Shown here one piece after another: positions 12,937-27,358 of a stretch of 64,000 nt of DNA (within the stretch, counting starts at the first letter, position 1; every line of letters begins with the position of its first letter). The DNA comes from Clusia tigrina. Taxonomy: Eukaryota; Arthropoda; Insecta; Diptera; Clusiidae. The stretch spans positions 2,418,001 through 2,482,000 of the forward strand of contig CAKKTE020000328.1 in the NCBI GenBank assembly GCA_920105625.2, read 5' to 3'. Below the pieces are notes generated by a model. That model saw nothing but the letters and a program-made list of their open reading frames with translations, searched no databases and was not told the DNA's origin. The translations under genes were made by a program, and so were the position numbers.

Positions 12937-15900
12937 GTTACAAGCATTTGTATGTTGCAAACTTAGATAGGTGTAGGACGTACCGTATAGAAGTTAGGGC
13001 CCTTTGAAGTTTTATCAGTGTTTGATTTGGGACTCAAGTTTAGCATAGTTTTGAGCGATAACTTAAATTGACAAGATGCTCGAGTACTTTACTGTTAAAA
13101 AATTTCAAGGTTTTATGACGCTCCAGTAAAAAGTTACAAGCATTTGTATGTTGCAAAATTTGATAGGTGTAGGATGTACCGTATAGAAGTTAGGGCCATT
13201 TGAAGTTTTATCAGTGTTTGATTTGGGACTCAAAGATACCACAGCTTTGAGCGATAGCTTAAATTGACAAGAGGCTCGAGTACTTTATTGTTACAAAATT
13301 TCAAGGTTTTATGACGCTCCAGTAAAAAGTTACAAGCATTTGTATGTTGCAAACTTTGATAGGTGTAGGACGTACCGTATAGAAGTAAGGGCCATTTGAA
13401 GTTTTATCAGAGTTGGATTTGGGACTCAAGGGTAGCATAGCTTTGACCGATAGCTTATATTGACAAGAGGCTCGAGTACTTTGTTGTTACAAAATTTGAA
13501 GGTTTTATGACGCTCCAGTAAAAAGTTACAATCATTTGTATATTGCAAACTTTGATAGGTGTAGGACGTACCGTATAGAAGTTAGGGCCTTTTGTAGTTT
13601 TATCAGTGTTTGATTTGGGAGTCAAGGGTAGCATAGCTTTCAGCGATAACTTAAATTGACAAGAGGCTCGAGTACTTTATTGTTACAAAATTTCAAGGTT
13701 TTATGACGCTCCAGTAAAAAGTTACAAGCATTTGTATGTTGCAAACTTTGATAGGTGTAGGACGTACTGTATAGAAGTAAGTGCCATTTGAAGTTTTATC
13801 AGTGTTTGATTTGGGACTCAAGAGTAGCATAGCTTTCAGCAATAACTTAAATTGAAAAGAGGCTCGAGTACTTTATTGTTACAAAATTTCAAGGTTTTAT
13901 GACGCTCCAATAAAAAGTTACAAGCATTTGTATGTTGCAAACTTTGATAGGTGTAGGACGTACCGTATAGAAGTAAGGGCCATTTGAAGTTTTATCAGTG
14001 TTTGATTTGGGACTCAAGGGTAGCATTGCTTTGAGCGATAACTTAAGTTGACAAGAGACTCGAGTACTTTGTTGTTACAAAATTTGAAGGTTTTATGACG
14101 CTCCAGTAAAAAGTTACAAGCATTTGTATGTTGCAAACTTAGATAGGTGTAGGACGTACCGTATAGAAGTTAGGGCCCTTTGAAGTTTTATCAGTGTTTG
14201 ATTTGGGACTCAAGTTTAGCATAGTTTTGAGCGATAACTTAAATTGACAACATGCTCGAGTACTTTACTGTTAAAAAATTTCAAGGTTTTATGACGCTCC
14301 AGTAAAAAGTTACAATCATTTGTATGATGCAAACTTTGATAGGTGTAGGACGTACCGTATAGAAGTTAGGGCCATTTGTAGTTTTATCAGTGTTTGATTT
14401 GGGACTCAAGGGTAGCATAGCTTTGAGCGATGGCTTAAATTGACAAGAGGCTCGAGTACTTTATTGTTACAAAATTTCAAGGTTTTATGACGCTCCAATA
14501 AAAAGTTACAAGCATTTGTATGTTGCAAACTTTGATAGGTGTAGGACGTACCGTATAGAAGTAAGGGCCATTTGAAGTTTTATCAGTGTTTGATTTGGGA
14601 CTCAAGGGTAGCATTGCTTTGAGCGATAACTTAAATTGACAAGTGACTCGAGTACTTTATTGTTACAAAATTTGAAGGTTATATGACGCTCCAGTAAAAA
14701 GTTACAAGCATTTGTATGTTGCAAACTTTGATAGGTGTAGGACATACCGTATAGAAGTTAGGGAAATTTGAAGTTTTATCAGTGTTTGATTTGGGACTCA
14801 AGGGTAGCATAGCTTTGAGCGATAACTTAAATTGACAAGAGGCTCGAGTACTTTATTGTTAAAAAATTTTAAGGTTTTATGGCGCTCCAGCAAAAAGTTA
14901 CAAGAATTTGTATGTTGCAAACTTTGATAGGTGTAGGACGTACCGTATAGATGTTAGGGCCATTTGAAGTTTTATCAGTGTTTGATTTGGGACTCAATAG
15001 TAGCATAGCTTTGAGCGATGGCTTAAATTGACAAGAGGCTCGATTACTTTATTGTTACAAAATTTCAAGGTTTTATGACGCTCCAGTAAAAAGTTACAAG
15101 CATTTGTATGTTGCAAACTTTGATAGGTGTAGGACGTACCGTATAGAAGTAAGGGCCATTTGAAGTTTTATCAGTGTTTGATTTGGGACTCAAGGGTAGC
15201 ATTGCTTTGAGCGATAACTTAAGTTGACAAGAGACTCGAGTACTTTGTTGTTACAAAATTTGAAGGTTTTATGACGCTCCAGTAAAAAGTTACAAGCATT
15301 TGTATGTTGCAAACTTAGATAGGTGTAGGACGTACCGTATAGAAGTTAGGGCCCTTTGAAGTTTTATCAGCGTTTGATTTGCGACTCAAGTTTAGCATAG
15401 TTTTGAGCGATAACTTAAATTGACAACATGCTCGAGTACTTTACTGTTAAAAAATGTCAAGGTTTTATGACGCTCCAGTAAAAAGTTACAAGCATTTGTA
15501 TGTTGCAAAATTTGATAGATGTAGGATGTACCGTATAGAAGTTAGGGCCATTTGAAGTTTTATCAGTGTTTGATTAGGGACTCAAGGGTAGCATAGCTTT
15601 CAGCGATAACTTAAATTGAAAAGAGGCTCGAGTACTTTATTGTTACAAAATTTCAAGGTTTTATGACGCTCCAGTAAAAAGTTACAATCATTTGTATGTT
15701 GCAAACTTTGATAGGTGTAGGACGTACCGTATAGAAGTTAGGGCCATTTGTAGTTTTATCAGTGTTTGATTTGGGACTCAAGGGTAGCATAGCTTTGAGC
15801 GATGGCTTAAATTGACAAGAGGCTCGAGTACTTTATTGTTACAAAATTTCAAGGTTTTATGACGCACCAGTAAATAGTTACAAGCATTTGTATGTTGAAA

Positions 15901-18900
15901 ACTTTGATAGGTGTAGGACGTACCGTATAGAAGTAAGGGCCATTTGAAGTTTTATCAGTGTTTGATTTGGGACTCAACGGTAGTATTGCTTTGAGCGATA
16001 ACTTAAATTGACAAGAGACTGAAGTACTTTATTGTTACAAAATTTGAAGGTTTTTATGACGCTCCAGTAAAAAGTTACAAGCACTTGTATGTTGCAAACT
16101 TTGATAGGTGTAGGACATACCGTATAGAAGTAAGGGCCTTTGAAGTTTTATCAGTGTTTGATTTGGGACTCAACAGTAGCATTGCTTTGAGCGATAACTT
16201 AAATTGACAAGTGACTCGAGTACTTTATTGTTACAAAATTTGAAGGTTATATGACGCTCCAGTAAAAAGTTACAAGTATTTGTATGTTGCAAACTTTGAT
16301 AGTTGTAGGACGTACCGTATAGAAGGTAGGGCCATTTGAAGTTTCATCAGTGTTTGATTTGGGACTCAAGGGTAGCATACCTTTGAGCGATAACTTAAAT
16401 TGACAAGAGACTCAAGTACTTTATTGTTACAAAATTTGAAGGTTTTTATGACGCTCCAGTAAAAAGTTACAAGCACTTGTATGTTGCAAACTTTGATAGG
16501 TGTAGGACATACCGTATAGAAGTAAGGGCCTTTGAAGTTTTATCAGTGTTTGATTTGGGACTCAACGGTAGCATTGCTTTGAGCGATAACTTAAATTGAC
16601 AAGTGACTCGAGTACTTTATTGTTACAAAATTTGAAGGTTTTTATGACGCTCCAGTAAAAAGTTACAAGCATTTGTATGTTGCAAACTTTGATAGGTGTA
16701 GGACATACCGTATAGAAGTTAGGGAAATTTGAAGTTTTATCAGTGTTTGATTTGGGACTCAAGGGTAGCATAGCTTTGAGCGATAACTTAAATTGACAAG
16801 AGGCTCGAGTACTTTATTGTTAAAAAATTTTAAGGTTTTATGGCGCTCCAGTAAAAAGTTACAAGAATTTGTATGTTGCAATCTTTGATAGGTGTAGGAC
16901 GTACCGTATAGATGTTAGGGCCATTTGAAGTTTTATCAGTGTTTGATTTGGGACTCAAGGGTAGCATAGCTTTGAGCGATAACTTAAATTGACAAGAGGC
17001 TCGAGTACTTTATTGTTAAAAAATTTTAAGGTTTTATGACGCTCCAGTAAAAAGTTACAAGCATTTGTATGTTGCAAACTTTGATAGGTGTAGGACGTAC
17101 CGTATAGATGTTAGGGCCATTTGAAGTTTTATCAGTGTTTGATTTGGGACTCAATAGTAGCATAGCTTTGAGCGATGGCTTAAATTGACAAGAGGCTCGA
17201 GTACTTTATTGTTACAAAATTTCAAGGTTTTATGACGCTCCAGTAAAAAGTTACAAGCATTTGTATGTTGCAAACTTTGATAGGTGTAGGACGTACCGTA
17301 TAGAAGTAAGGGCCATTTGAAGTTTTATCAGTGTTTGATTTGGGACTCAAGGGTAGCATTGCTTTGAGCGATAACTTAAATTGACAAGTGACTCGAGTAC
17401 TTTATTGTTACAAAATTTGAAGGTTATATGACGCTCCAGTAAAAAGTTACAAGCATTTGTATGTTGCAAACTTTGATAGGTGTAGGACATACCGTATAGA
17501 AGTTAGGGAAATTTTAAGTTTTATCAGTGTTTGATTTGGGACTCAAGGGTAGCATAGCTTTGAGCGATAACTTAAATTGACAAGAGGCTCGAGTACTTTA
17601 TTGTTAAAAAATTTTAAGGTTTTATGGCGCTCCAGTAAAAAGTTACAAGAATTTGTATGTTGCAAACTTTGATAGGTGTAGGACGTACCGTATAGATGTT
17701 AGGGCCATTTGAAGTTTTATCAGTGTTTGATTTGGGACTCAATAGTAGCATAGCTTTGAGCGATGGCTTAAATTGACAAGAGGCTCGAGTACTTTATTGT
17801 TACAAAATTTCAAGGTTTTATGACGCTCCAGTAAAAAGTTACAAGCATTTGTATGTTGCAAACTTTGATAGGTGTAGGACGTACCGTATAGAAGTAAGGG
17901 CCATTTGAAGTTTTATCAGTGTTTGATTTGGGACTCAAGGGTAGCATTGCTTTGAGCGATAACTTAAGTTGACAAGAGACTCGAGTACTTTATTGTTACA
18001 AAATTTGAAGGTTTTATGACGCTCCAGTAAAAAGTTACAAGCATTTGTATGTTGCAAACTTAGATAGGTGTAGGACGTACCGTATAGAAGTTAGGGCCCT
18101 TTGAAGTTTTATCAGTGTTTGATTTGGGACTCAAGTTTAGCATAGTTTTGAGCGATAACTTAAATTGACAAGATGCTCGAGTACTTTACTGTTAAAAAAT
18201 TTCAAGGTTTTATGACGCTCCAGTAAAAAGTTACAAGCATTTGTATGTTGCAAAATTTGATAGGTGTAGGACGTACCGTATAGAAGTAAGGGCCATTTGA
18301 AGTTTTATCAGTGTTTGATTTGGGACTCAACGATACCACAGCTTTGAGCGATAGCTTAAATTGACAAGAGGCTCGAGTACTTTATTGTTACAAAATTTCA
18401 AGGTTTTATGACGCTCCAGTAAAAAGTTACAAGCATTTGTATGTTGCAAACTTTGATAGGTGTAGGACGTACCGTATAGAAGTAAGGGAAATTTGAAGTT
18501 TTATCAGTGTTGGATTTGGGACTCAAGGGTAGCATAGCTTTGACCGATAGCTTATATTGACAAGAGGCTCGAGTACTTTGTTGTTACAAAATTTGAAGGT
18601 TTTATGACGCTCCAGTAAAAAGTTACAATCATTTGTATATTGCAAACTTTGATAGGTGTAGGACGTACCGTATAGAAGTTAGGGCCTTTTGTAGTTTTAT
18701 CAGTGTTTGATTTGGGAGTCAAGGGTAGCATAGCTTTCAGCGATAACTTAAATTGACAAGAGGCTCGAGTACTTTATTGTTACAAAATTTCAAGGTTTTA
18801 TGACGCTCCAGTAAAAAGTTACAAGCATTTGTATGTTGCAAACTTTGATAGGTGTAGGACGTACTGTATAGAAGTAAGTGCCATTTGAAGTTTTGTCAGT

Positions 18901-21900
18901 GTTTGATTTGGGACTCAAGAGTAGCATAGCTTTCAGCAATAACTTAAATTGAAAAGAGGCTCGAGTACTTTATTGTTACAAAATTTCAAGGTTTTATGAC
19001 GCTCCAATAAAAAGTTACAAGCATTTGTATGTTGCAAACTTTGATAGGTGTAGGACGTACCGTATAGAAGTAAGGGCCATTTGAAGTTTTATCAGTGTTT
19101 GATTTGGGACTCAAGGGTAGCATTGCTTTGAGCGATAACTTAAGTTGACAAGAGACTCGAGTACTTTGTTGTTACAAAATTTGAAGGTTTTATGACGCTC
19201 CAGTAAAAAGTTACAAGCATTTGTATGTTGCAAACTTAGATAGGTGTAGGACGTACCGTATAGAAGTTAGGGCCCTTTGAAGTTTTATCAGTGTTTGATT
19301 TGGGACTCAAGTTTAGCATAGTTTTGAGCGATAACTTAAATTGACAACATGCTCGAGTACTTTACTGTTAAAAAATTTCAAGGTTTTATGACGCTCCAGT
19401 AAAAAGTTACAATCATTTGTATGATGCAAACTTTGATAGGTGTAGGACGTACCGTATAGAAGTTAGGGCCATTTGTAGTTTTATCAGTGTTTGATTTGGG
19501 ACTCAAGGGTAGCATAGCTTTGAGCGATGGCTTAAATTGACAAGAGGCTCGAGTACTTTATTGTTACAAAATTTCAAGGTTTTATGACGCTCCAATAAAA
19601 AGTTACAAGCATTTGTATGTTGCAAACTTTGATAGGTGTAGGACGTACCGTATAGAAGTAAGGGCCATTTGAAGTTTTATCAGTGTTTGATTTGGGACTC
19701 AAGGGTAGCATTGCTTTGAGCGATAACTTAAATTGACAAGTGACTCGAGTACTTTATTGTTACAAAATTTGAAGGTTATATGACGCTCCAGTAAAAAGTT
19801 ACAAGCATTTGTATGTTGCAAACTTTGATAGGTGTAGGACATACCGTATAGAAGTTAGGGAAATTTGAAGTTTTATCAGTGTTTGATTTGGGACTCAAGG
19901 GTAGCATAGCTTTGAGCGATAACTTAAATTGACAAGAGGCTCGAGTACTTTATTGTTAAAAAATTTTAAGGTTTTATGGCGCTCCAGTAAAAAGTTACAA
20001 GAATTTGTATGTTGCAAACTTTGATAGGTGTAGGACGTACCGTATAGAAGTAAGGGCCATTTGAAGTTTTATCAGTGTTTGATTTGGGACTCAATAGTAG
20101 CATAGCTTTGAGCGATGGCTTAAATTGACAAGAGGCTCGATTACTTTATTGTTACAAAATTTCAAGGTTTTATGACGCTCCAGTAAAAAGTTACAAGCAT
20201 TTGTATGTTGCAAACTTTGATAGGTGTAGGACGTACCGTATAGAAGTAAGGGCCATTTGAAGTTTTATCAGTGTTTGATTTGGGACTCAAGGGTAGCATT
20301 GCTTTGAGCGATAACTTAAGTTGACAAGAGACTCGAGTACTTTGTTGTTACAAAATTTGAAGGTTTTATGACGCTCCAGTAAAAAGTTACAAGCATTTGT
20401 ATGTTGCAAACTTAGATAGGTGTAGGACGTACCGTATAGAAGTTAGGGCCCTTTGAAGTTTTATCAGCGTTTGATTTGCGACTCAAGTTTAGCATAGTTT
20501 TGAGCGATAACTTAAATTGACAACATGCTCGAGTACTTTACTGTTAAAAAATTTCAAGGTTTTATGACGCTCCAGTAAAAAGTTACAAGCATTTGTATGT
20601 TGCAAAATTTGATAGATGTAGGATGTACCGTATAGAAGTTAGGGCCATTTGAAGTTTTATCAGTGTTTGATTAGGGACTCAAGGGTAGCATAGCTTTCAG
20701 CGATAACTTAAATTGAAAAGAGGCTCGAGTACTTTATTGTTAAAAAATTTCAAGGTTTTATGACGCTCCAGTAAAAAGTTACAATCATTTGTATGATGCA
20801 AACTTTGATAGGTGTAGGACGTACCGTATAGAAGTTAGGGCCATTTGTAGTTTTATCAGTGTTTGATTTGGGACTCAAGGGTAGCATAGCTTTGAGCGAT
20901 GGCTTAAATTGACAAGAGGCTCGAGTACTTTATTGTTACAAAATTTCAAGGTTTTATGACGCTCCAATAAAAAGTTACAAGCATTTGTATGTTGCAAACT
21001 TTGATAGGTGTAGGACGTACCGTATAGAAGTAAGGGCCATTTGAAGTTTTATCAGTGTTTGATTTGGGACTCAAGGGTAGCATTGCTTTGAGCGATAACT
21101 TAAATTGACAAGTGACTCGAGTACTTTATTGTTACAAAATTTGAAGGTTATATGACGCTCCAGTAAAAAGTTACAAGCATTTGTATGTTGCAAACTTTGA
21201 TAGGTGTAGGACATACCGTATAGAAGTTAGGGAAATTTGAAGTTTTATCAGTGTTTGATTTGGGACTCAAGGGTAGCATAGCTTTGAGCGATAACTTAAA
21301 TTGACAAGAGGCTCGAGTACTTTATTGTTAAAAAATTTTAAGGTTTTATGGCGCTCCAGTAAAAAGTTACAAGAATTTGTATGTTGCAAACTTTGATAGG
21401 TGTAGGACGTACCGTATAGATGTTAGGGCCATTTGAAGTTTTATCAGTGTTTGATTTGGGACTCAATAGTAGCATAGCTTTGAGCGATGGCTTAAATTGA
21501 CAAGAGGCTCGATTACTTTATTGTTACAAAATTTCAAGGTTTTATGACGCTCCAGTAAAAAGTTACAAGCATTTGTATGTTGCAAACTTTGATAGGTGTA
21601 GGACGTACCGTATAGAAGTAAGGGCCATTTGAAGTTTTATCAGTGTTTGATTTGGGACTCAAGGGTAGCATTGCTTTGAGCGATAACTTAAGTTGACAAG
21701 AGACTCGAGTACTTTGTTGTTACAAAATTTGAAGGTTTTATGACGCTCCAGTAAAAAGTTACAAGCATTTGTATGTTGCAAACTTAGATAGGTGTAGGAC
21801 GTACCGTATAGAAGTTAGGGCCCTTTGAAGTTTTATCAGCGTTTGATTTGCGACTCAAGTTTAGCATAGTTTTGAGCGATAACTTAAATTGACAACATGC

Positions 21901-22909
21901 TCGAGTACTTTACTGTTAAAAAATTTCAAGGTTTTATGACGCTCCAGTAAAAAGTTACAAGCATTTGTATGTTGCAAAATTTGATAGATGTAGGATGTAC
22001 CGTATAGAAGTTAGGGCCATTTGAAGTTTTATCAGTGTTTGATTAGGGACTCAAGGGTAGCATAGCTTTCAGCGATAACTTAAATTGAAAAGAGGCTCGA
22101 GTACTTTATTGTTACAAAATTTCAAGGTTTTATGACGCTCCAGTAAAAAGTTACAATCATTTGTATGTTGCAAACTTTGATAGGTGTAGGACGTACCGTA
22201 TAGAAGTTAGGGCCATTTGTAGTTTTATCAGTGTTTGATTTGGGACTCAAGGGTAGCATAGCTTTGAGCGATGGCCTAAATTGACAAGAGGCTCGAGTAC
22301 TTTATTGTTACAAAATTTCAAGGTTTTATGACGCACCAGTAAATAGTTACAAGCATTTGTATGTTGAAAACTTTGATAGGTGTAGGACGTACCGTATAGA
22401 AGTAAGGGCCATTTGAAGTTTTATCAGTGTTTGATTTGGGACTCAACGGTAGTATTGCTTTGAGCGATAACTTAAATTGACAAGAGACTGAAGTACTTTA
22501 TTGTTACAAAATTTGAAGGTTTTTATGACGCTCCAGTAAAAAGTTACAAGCACTTGTATGTTGCAAACTTTGATAGGTGTAGGACATACCGTATAGAAGT
22601 AAGGGCCTTTGAAGTTTTATCAGTGTTTGATTTGGGACTCAACGGTAGCATTGCTTTGAGCGATAACTTAAATTGACAAGTGACTCGAGTACTTTATTGT
22701 TACAAAATTTGAAGGTTATATGACGCTCCAGTAAAAAGTTACAAGTATTTGTATGTTGCAAACTTTGATAGTTGTAGGACGTACCGTATAGAAGGTAGGG
22801 CCATTTGAAGTTTCATCAGTGTTTGATTTGGGACTCAAGGGTAGCATACCTTTGAGCGGTAACTTAAATTGACAAGAGACTCAAGTACTTTATTGTTACA
22901 AAATTTGAA
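12937..22909. repeat. Long-period duplication, 5097-bp offset (26 monomers)
   Basis: The segment 12937 to about 16440 recurs from 18034 to about 22909. Matching markers are GATACCACAGC at about 13235 and 18332; CAGCGTTTGATTTGCGACTC at about 15370 and 20467; CTCGATTACTTT at about 15043 and 20140; and the start of the CAAACTTAGATAGG monomer at 12937 and 18034. The offset is 5097 = 26 x 196 + 1. Downstream of about 20.8 kb the offset becomes 6469 because the second copy has gained a 1372-bp tandem duplication (GACGCACCAG at 15862 matches 22331). Bases 16441-18033 between the copies are ordinary variant monomers. Confidence 0.85.
19406..22149. repeat. 7-monomer tandem duplication, two 1372-bp copies
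   Basis: 19406-20777 and 20778-22149 share TCATTTGTATGATGC (19412/20784), GGCGCTCCAG, CTCGATTACTTT, CAGCGTTTGATTTGCGACTC (about 20467/21839), ACAACATGCTCG and TTGATTAGGGACTC, all at +1372 = 7 x 196. It lies inside the second copy of the 5097-bp duplication and is absent from the first, so it arose after that event. One visible difference is GAAGTAAGG near 20046 versus GATGTTAGG near 21418. Confidence 0.88.
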
Positions 22910-25900
22910 GGTTTTTATGACGCTCCAGTAAAAAGTTACAAGCATTTGTATGTTGCAAACTTTGATAGGTGTAGGACGTACCGTATAGAAGTAAGGGCCA
23001 TTTGAAGTTTTATCAGTGTTTGATTTGGGACTCAAGGGTAGCATTGCTTTGAGCGATAACTTAAGTTGACAAGAGACTCGAGTACTTTATTGTTACAAAA
23101 TTTGAAGGTTTTATGACGCTCCAGTAAAAAGTTACAAGCATTTGTATGTTGCAAACTTAGATAGGTGTAGGACGTACCGTATAGAAGTTAGGGCCCTTTG
23201 AAGTTTTATCAGTGTTTGATTTGGGACTCAAGTTTAGCATAGTTTTGAGCGATAACTTAAATTGACAACATGCTCGAGTACTTTACTGTTAAAAAATTTC
23301 AAGGTTTTATGACGCTCCAGTAAAAAGTTACAAGCATTTGTATGTTGCAAAATTTGATAGGTGTAGGATGTACCGTATAGAAGTTAGGGCCATTTGAAGT
23401 TTTATCAGTGTTTGATTTGGGACTCAAAGATACCACAGCTTTGAGCGATAGCTTAAATTGACAAGAGGCTCGAGTACTTTATTGTTACAAAATTTCAAGG
23501 TTTTATGACGCTCCAGTAAAAAGTTACAAGCATTTGTATGTTGCAAACTTTGATAGGTGTAGGACGTACCGTATAGAAGTAAGGGAAATTTGAAGTTTTA
23601 TCAGTGTTGGATTTGGGACTCAAGGGTAGCATAGCTTTGACCGATAGCTTATATTGACAAGAGGCTCGAGTACTTTGTTGTTACAAAATTTGAAGGTTTT
23701 ATGACGCTCCAGTAAAAAGTTACAATCATTTGTATATTGCAAACTTTGATAGGTGTAGGACGTACCGTATAGAAGTTAGGGCCTTTTGTAGTTTTATCAG
23801 TGTTTGATTTGGGAGTCAAGGGTAGCATTGCTTTGAGCGATAACTTAAGTTGACAAGAGACTCGAGTACTTTGTTGTTACAAAATTTGAAGGTTTTATGA
23901 CGCTCCAGTAAAAAGTTACAAGCATTTGTATGTTGCAAACTTAGATAGGTGTAGGACGTACCGTATAGAAGTTAGGGCCCTTTGAAGTTTTATCAGTGTT
24001 TGATTTGGGACTCAAGTTTAGCATAGTTTTGAGCGATAACTTAAATTGACAAGTGACTCGAGTACTTTATTGTTACAAAATTTGAAGGTTATATGGCGCT
24101 CCAGTAAAAAGTTACAAGAATTTGTATGTTGCAAACTTTGATAGGTGTAGGACGTACCGTATAGATGTTAGGGCCATTTGAAGTTTTATCAGTGTTTGAT
24201 TAGGGACTCAAGGGTAGCATAGCTTTCAGCGATAACTTAAATTGAAAAGAGGCTCGAGTACTTTATTGTTACAAAATTTCAAGGTTTTATGACGCTCCAG
24301 TAAAAAGTTACAATCATTTGTATGTTGCAAACTTTGATAGGTGTAGGACGTACCGTATAGAAGTTAGGGCCATTTGTAGTTTTATCAGTGTTTGATTTGG
24401 GACTCAAGGGTAGCATAGCTTTGAGCGATGGCTTAAATTGACAAGAGGCTCGAGTACTTTATTGTTACAAAATTTCAAGGTTTTATGACGCACCAGTAAA
24501 TAGTTACAAGCATTTGTATGTTGAAAACTTTGATAGGTGTAGGACGTACCGTATAGAAGTAAGGGCCATTTGAAGTTTTATCAGTGTTTGATTTGGGACT
24601 CAACGGTAGTATTGCTTTGAGCGATAACTTAAATTGACAAGAGACTGAAGTACTTTATTGTTACAAAATTTGAAGGTTTTTATGACGCTCCAGTAAAAAG
24701 TTACAAGCACTTGTATGTTGCAAACTTTGATAGGTGTAGGACATACCGTATAGAAGTAAGGGCCTTTGAAGTTTTATCAGTGTTTGATTTGGGACTCAAC
24801 GGTAGCATTGCTTTGAGCGATAACTTAAATTGACAAGTGACTCGAGTACTTTATTGTTACAAAATTTGAAGGTTATATGACGCTCCAGTAAAAAGTTACA
24901 AGTATTTGTATGTTGCAAACTTTGATAGTTGTAGGACGTACCGTATAGAAGGTAGGGCCATTTGAAGTTTCATCAGTGTTTGATTTGGGACTCAAGGGTA
25001 GCATACCTTTGAGCGATAACTTAAATTGACAAGAGACTCAAGTACTTTATTGTTACAAAATTTGAAGGTTTTTATGACGCTCCAGTAAAAAGTTACAAGC
25101 ATTTGTATGTTGCAAACTTTGATAGGTGTAGGACGTACCGTATAGAAGTAAGGGCCATTTGAAGTTTTATCAGTGTTTGATTTGGGACTCAAGGGTAGCA
25201 TTGCTTTTAGCGATAACTTAAATTGACAAGTGACTCGGTACTTTATTGTTACAAAATTTGAAGGTTATATGACGCTCCAGTAAAAAGTTACAAGCATTTG
25301 TATGTTGCAAACTTAGATAGGTGTAGGACATACCGTATAGAAGTTAGGGAAATTTGAAGTTTTATCAGTGTTTGATTTGGGACTCAAGGGTAGCATAGCT
25401 TTGAGCGATAACTTAAATTGACGAGAGGCTCGAGTACTTTATTGTTAAAAAATTTTAAGGTTTTATGACGCTCCAGTAAAAAGTTACAAGCATTTGTATG
25501 TTGCAAACTTTGATAGATGTTGGACGTACCGTATAGATGTTAGGGCCATTTGAAGTTTTATCAGTGTTTGATTTGGGACTCAATAGTAGCATAGCTTTGA
25601 GCGATGGCTTAAATTGACAAGAGGCTCGAGTACTTTATTGTTACAAAATTTCAAGGTTTTATGACGCTCCAGTAAAAAGTTACAAGCATTTGTATGTTGC
25701 AAACTTTGATATGTGTAGGATGTAGCGTATAGAAGTAAGGGCCATTTGAAGTTTTATCAGTGTTTGATTTGGGACTCAAGGGTAGCATTGCTTTGAGCGA
25801 TAAGTTAAGTTGACAAGAGACTCGAGTACTTTATTGTTACAAAATTTGAAGGTTTTATGACGCTCCAGTAAAAAGTTACAAGCATTTGTATGTTGCAAAC

Positions 25901-27358
25901 TTAGATAGGTGTAGGACGTACCGTATAGAAGTTAGGGCCCTTTGAAGTTTTATCAGTCTTTGATTTGGGACTCAAGTTTAGCATAGTTTTGAGCGATAAC
26001 TTAAATTGACAACATGCTCGAGTACTTTACTGCTAAAAAATTTCAAGGTTTTATGACGCTCCAGTAAAAAGTTACAAGCATTTGTATGTTGCAAAATTTG
26101 ATAGGTGTAGGATGTACCGTATAGAAGTTAGGGCCATTTGAAGTTTTATCAGTGTTTGATTTGGGACTCAAGGGTAGCATAGCTTTCAGCGATAACTTAA
26201 ATTGAAAAGAGGCTCGAGTACTTTATTGTTACAAAATTTCAAGGTTTTATGACGCTCCAGTAAAAAGTTACAAGCATTTGTATGTTGCAAACTTTGATAG
26301 GTGTAGGACGTACCGTATAGAAGTAAGGGCCATTTGAAGTTTTATCAGTGTTTGATTTGGGACTCAAAGGTAGCATAGCTTTGAGCGATAGCTTAAATTG
26401 ACAAGAGGCTCGAGTACTTTATTGTTACAAAATTTCAAGGTTTTATGACGCTCCAGTAAAAAGTTACAATCATTTGTATGTTGCAAACTTTGATAGGTGT
26501 AGGACGTACCGTATAGAAGTTAGGGCCATTTGTAGTTTTATCAGTGTTTGATTTGGGACTCAAGGGTAGCATAGCTTTGAGCGATGGCTTAAATTGACAA
26601 GAGGCTCGAGTACTTTATTGTTACAAAATTTCAAGGTTTTATGACGCACCAGTAAATAGTTACAAGCATTTGTATGTTGCAAACTTTGATAGGTGTAGGA
26701 TGTACCGTATAGAAGTAAGGGCCATTTGAAGTTTTATCAGTGTTTGATTTGGGACTCAACGGTAGTATTGCTTTGAGCGATAACTTAAATTGACATGAGA
26801 CTCAAGTACTTTATTGTTACAAAATTTGAAGGTTTTTATGACGCTTCAGTAAAAAGTTACAAGCATTTGTATGTTGCAAACTTTGATAGGTGTAGGACAT
26901 ACCGTATAGAAGTAAGGGCCATTTGAAGTTTTATCAGTGTTTGATTTGGGACTCAACGGTAGCATTGCTTTGAGCGATAACTTAAATTGACAAGTGACTC
27001 GAGTACTTTATTGTTACAAAATTTGAAGGTTATATGACGCTCCAGTAAAAAGTTACAAGTATTTGTATGTTGCAAACTTTGATAGTTGTAGGACGTACCG
27101 TATAGAAGGTAGGGCCATTTGAAGTTTCATCAGTGTTTGATTTGGGACTCAAGGGTAGCATACCTTTGAGCGATAACTTAAATTGACAAGAGACTCAAGT
27201 ACTTTATTGTTACAAAATTTGAAGGTTTTTATGACGCTCCAGTAAAAAGTTACAAGCATTTGTATGTTGCAAACTTTGATAGGTGTAGGACGTACCGTAT
27301 AGAAGTAAGGGCCATTTGAAGTTTTATCAGTGTTTGATTTGGGACTCAAGGGTAGCAT
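22150..27358. repeat. Three copies of a ~0.9-kb monomer block at 2156-2157-bp spacing
   Basis: Blocks 22150-23044, 24307-25201 and 26463-27358 share a rare series of monomers: GACGCACCAGTAAATAG (22331, 24488, 26644), CAACGGTAGTATTGC, GACTGAAG or GACTCAAG, GGTTTTTATGACGC with an extra T, and GAAGGTAGGGCC. The period is 11 monomers, plus one base in the first interval. The monomers between the blocks (23.05-24.3 kb and 25.2-26.46 kb) do not correspond one to one, so this is a recurring block in a mosaic and not a clean HOR. A single earlier relative lies at about 15.7-16.4 kb. Confidence 0.82.
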
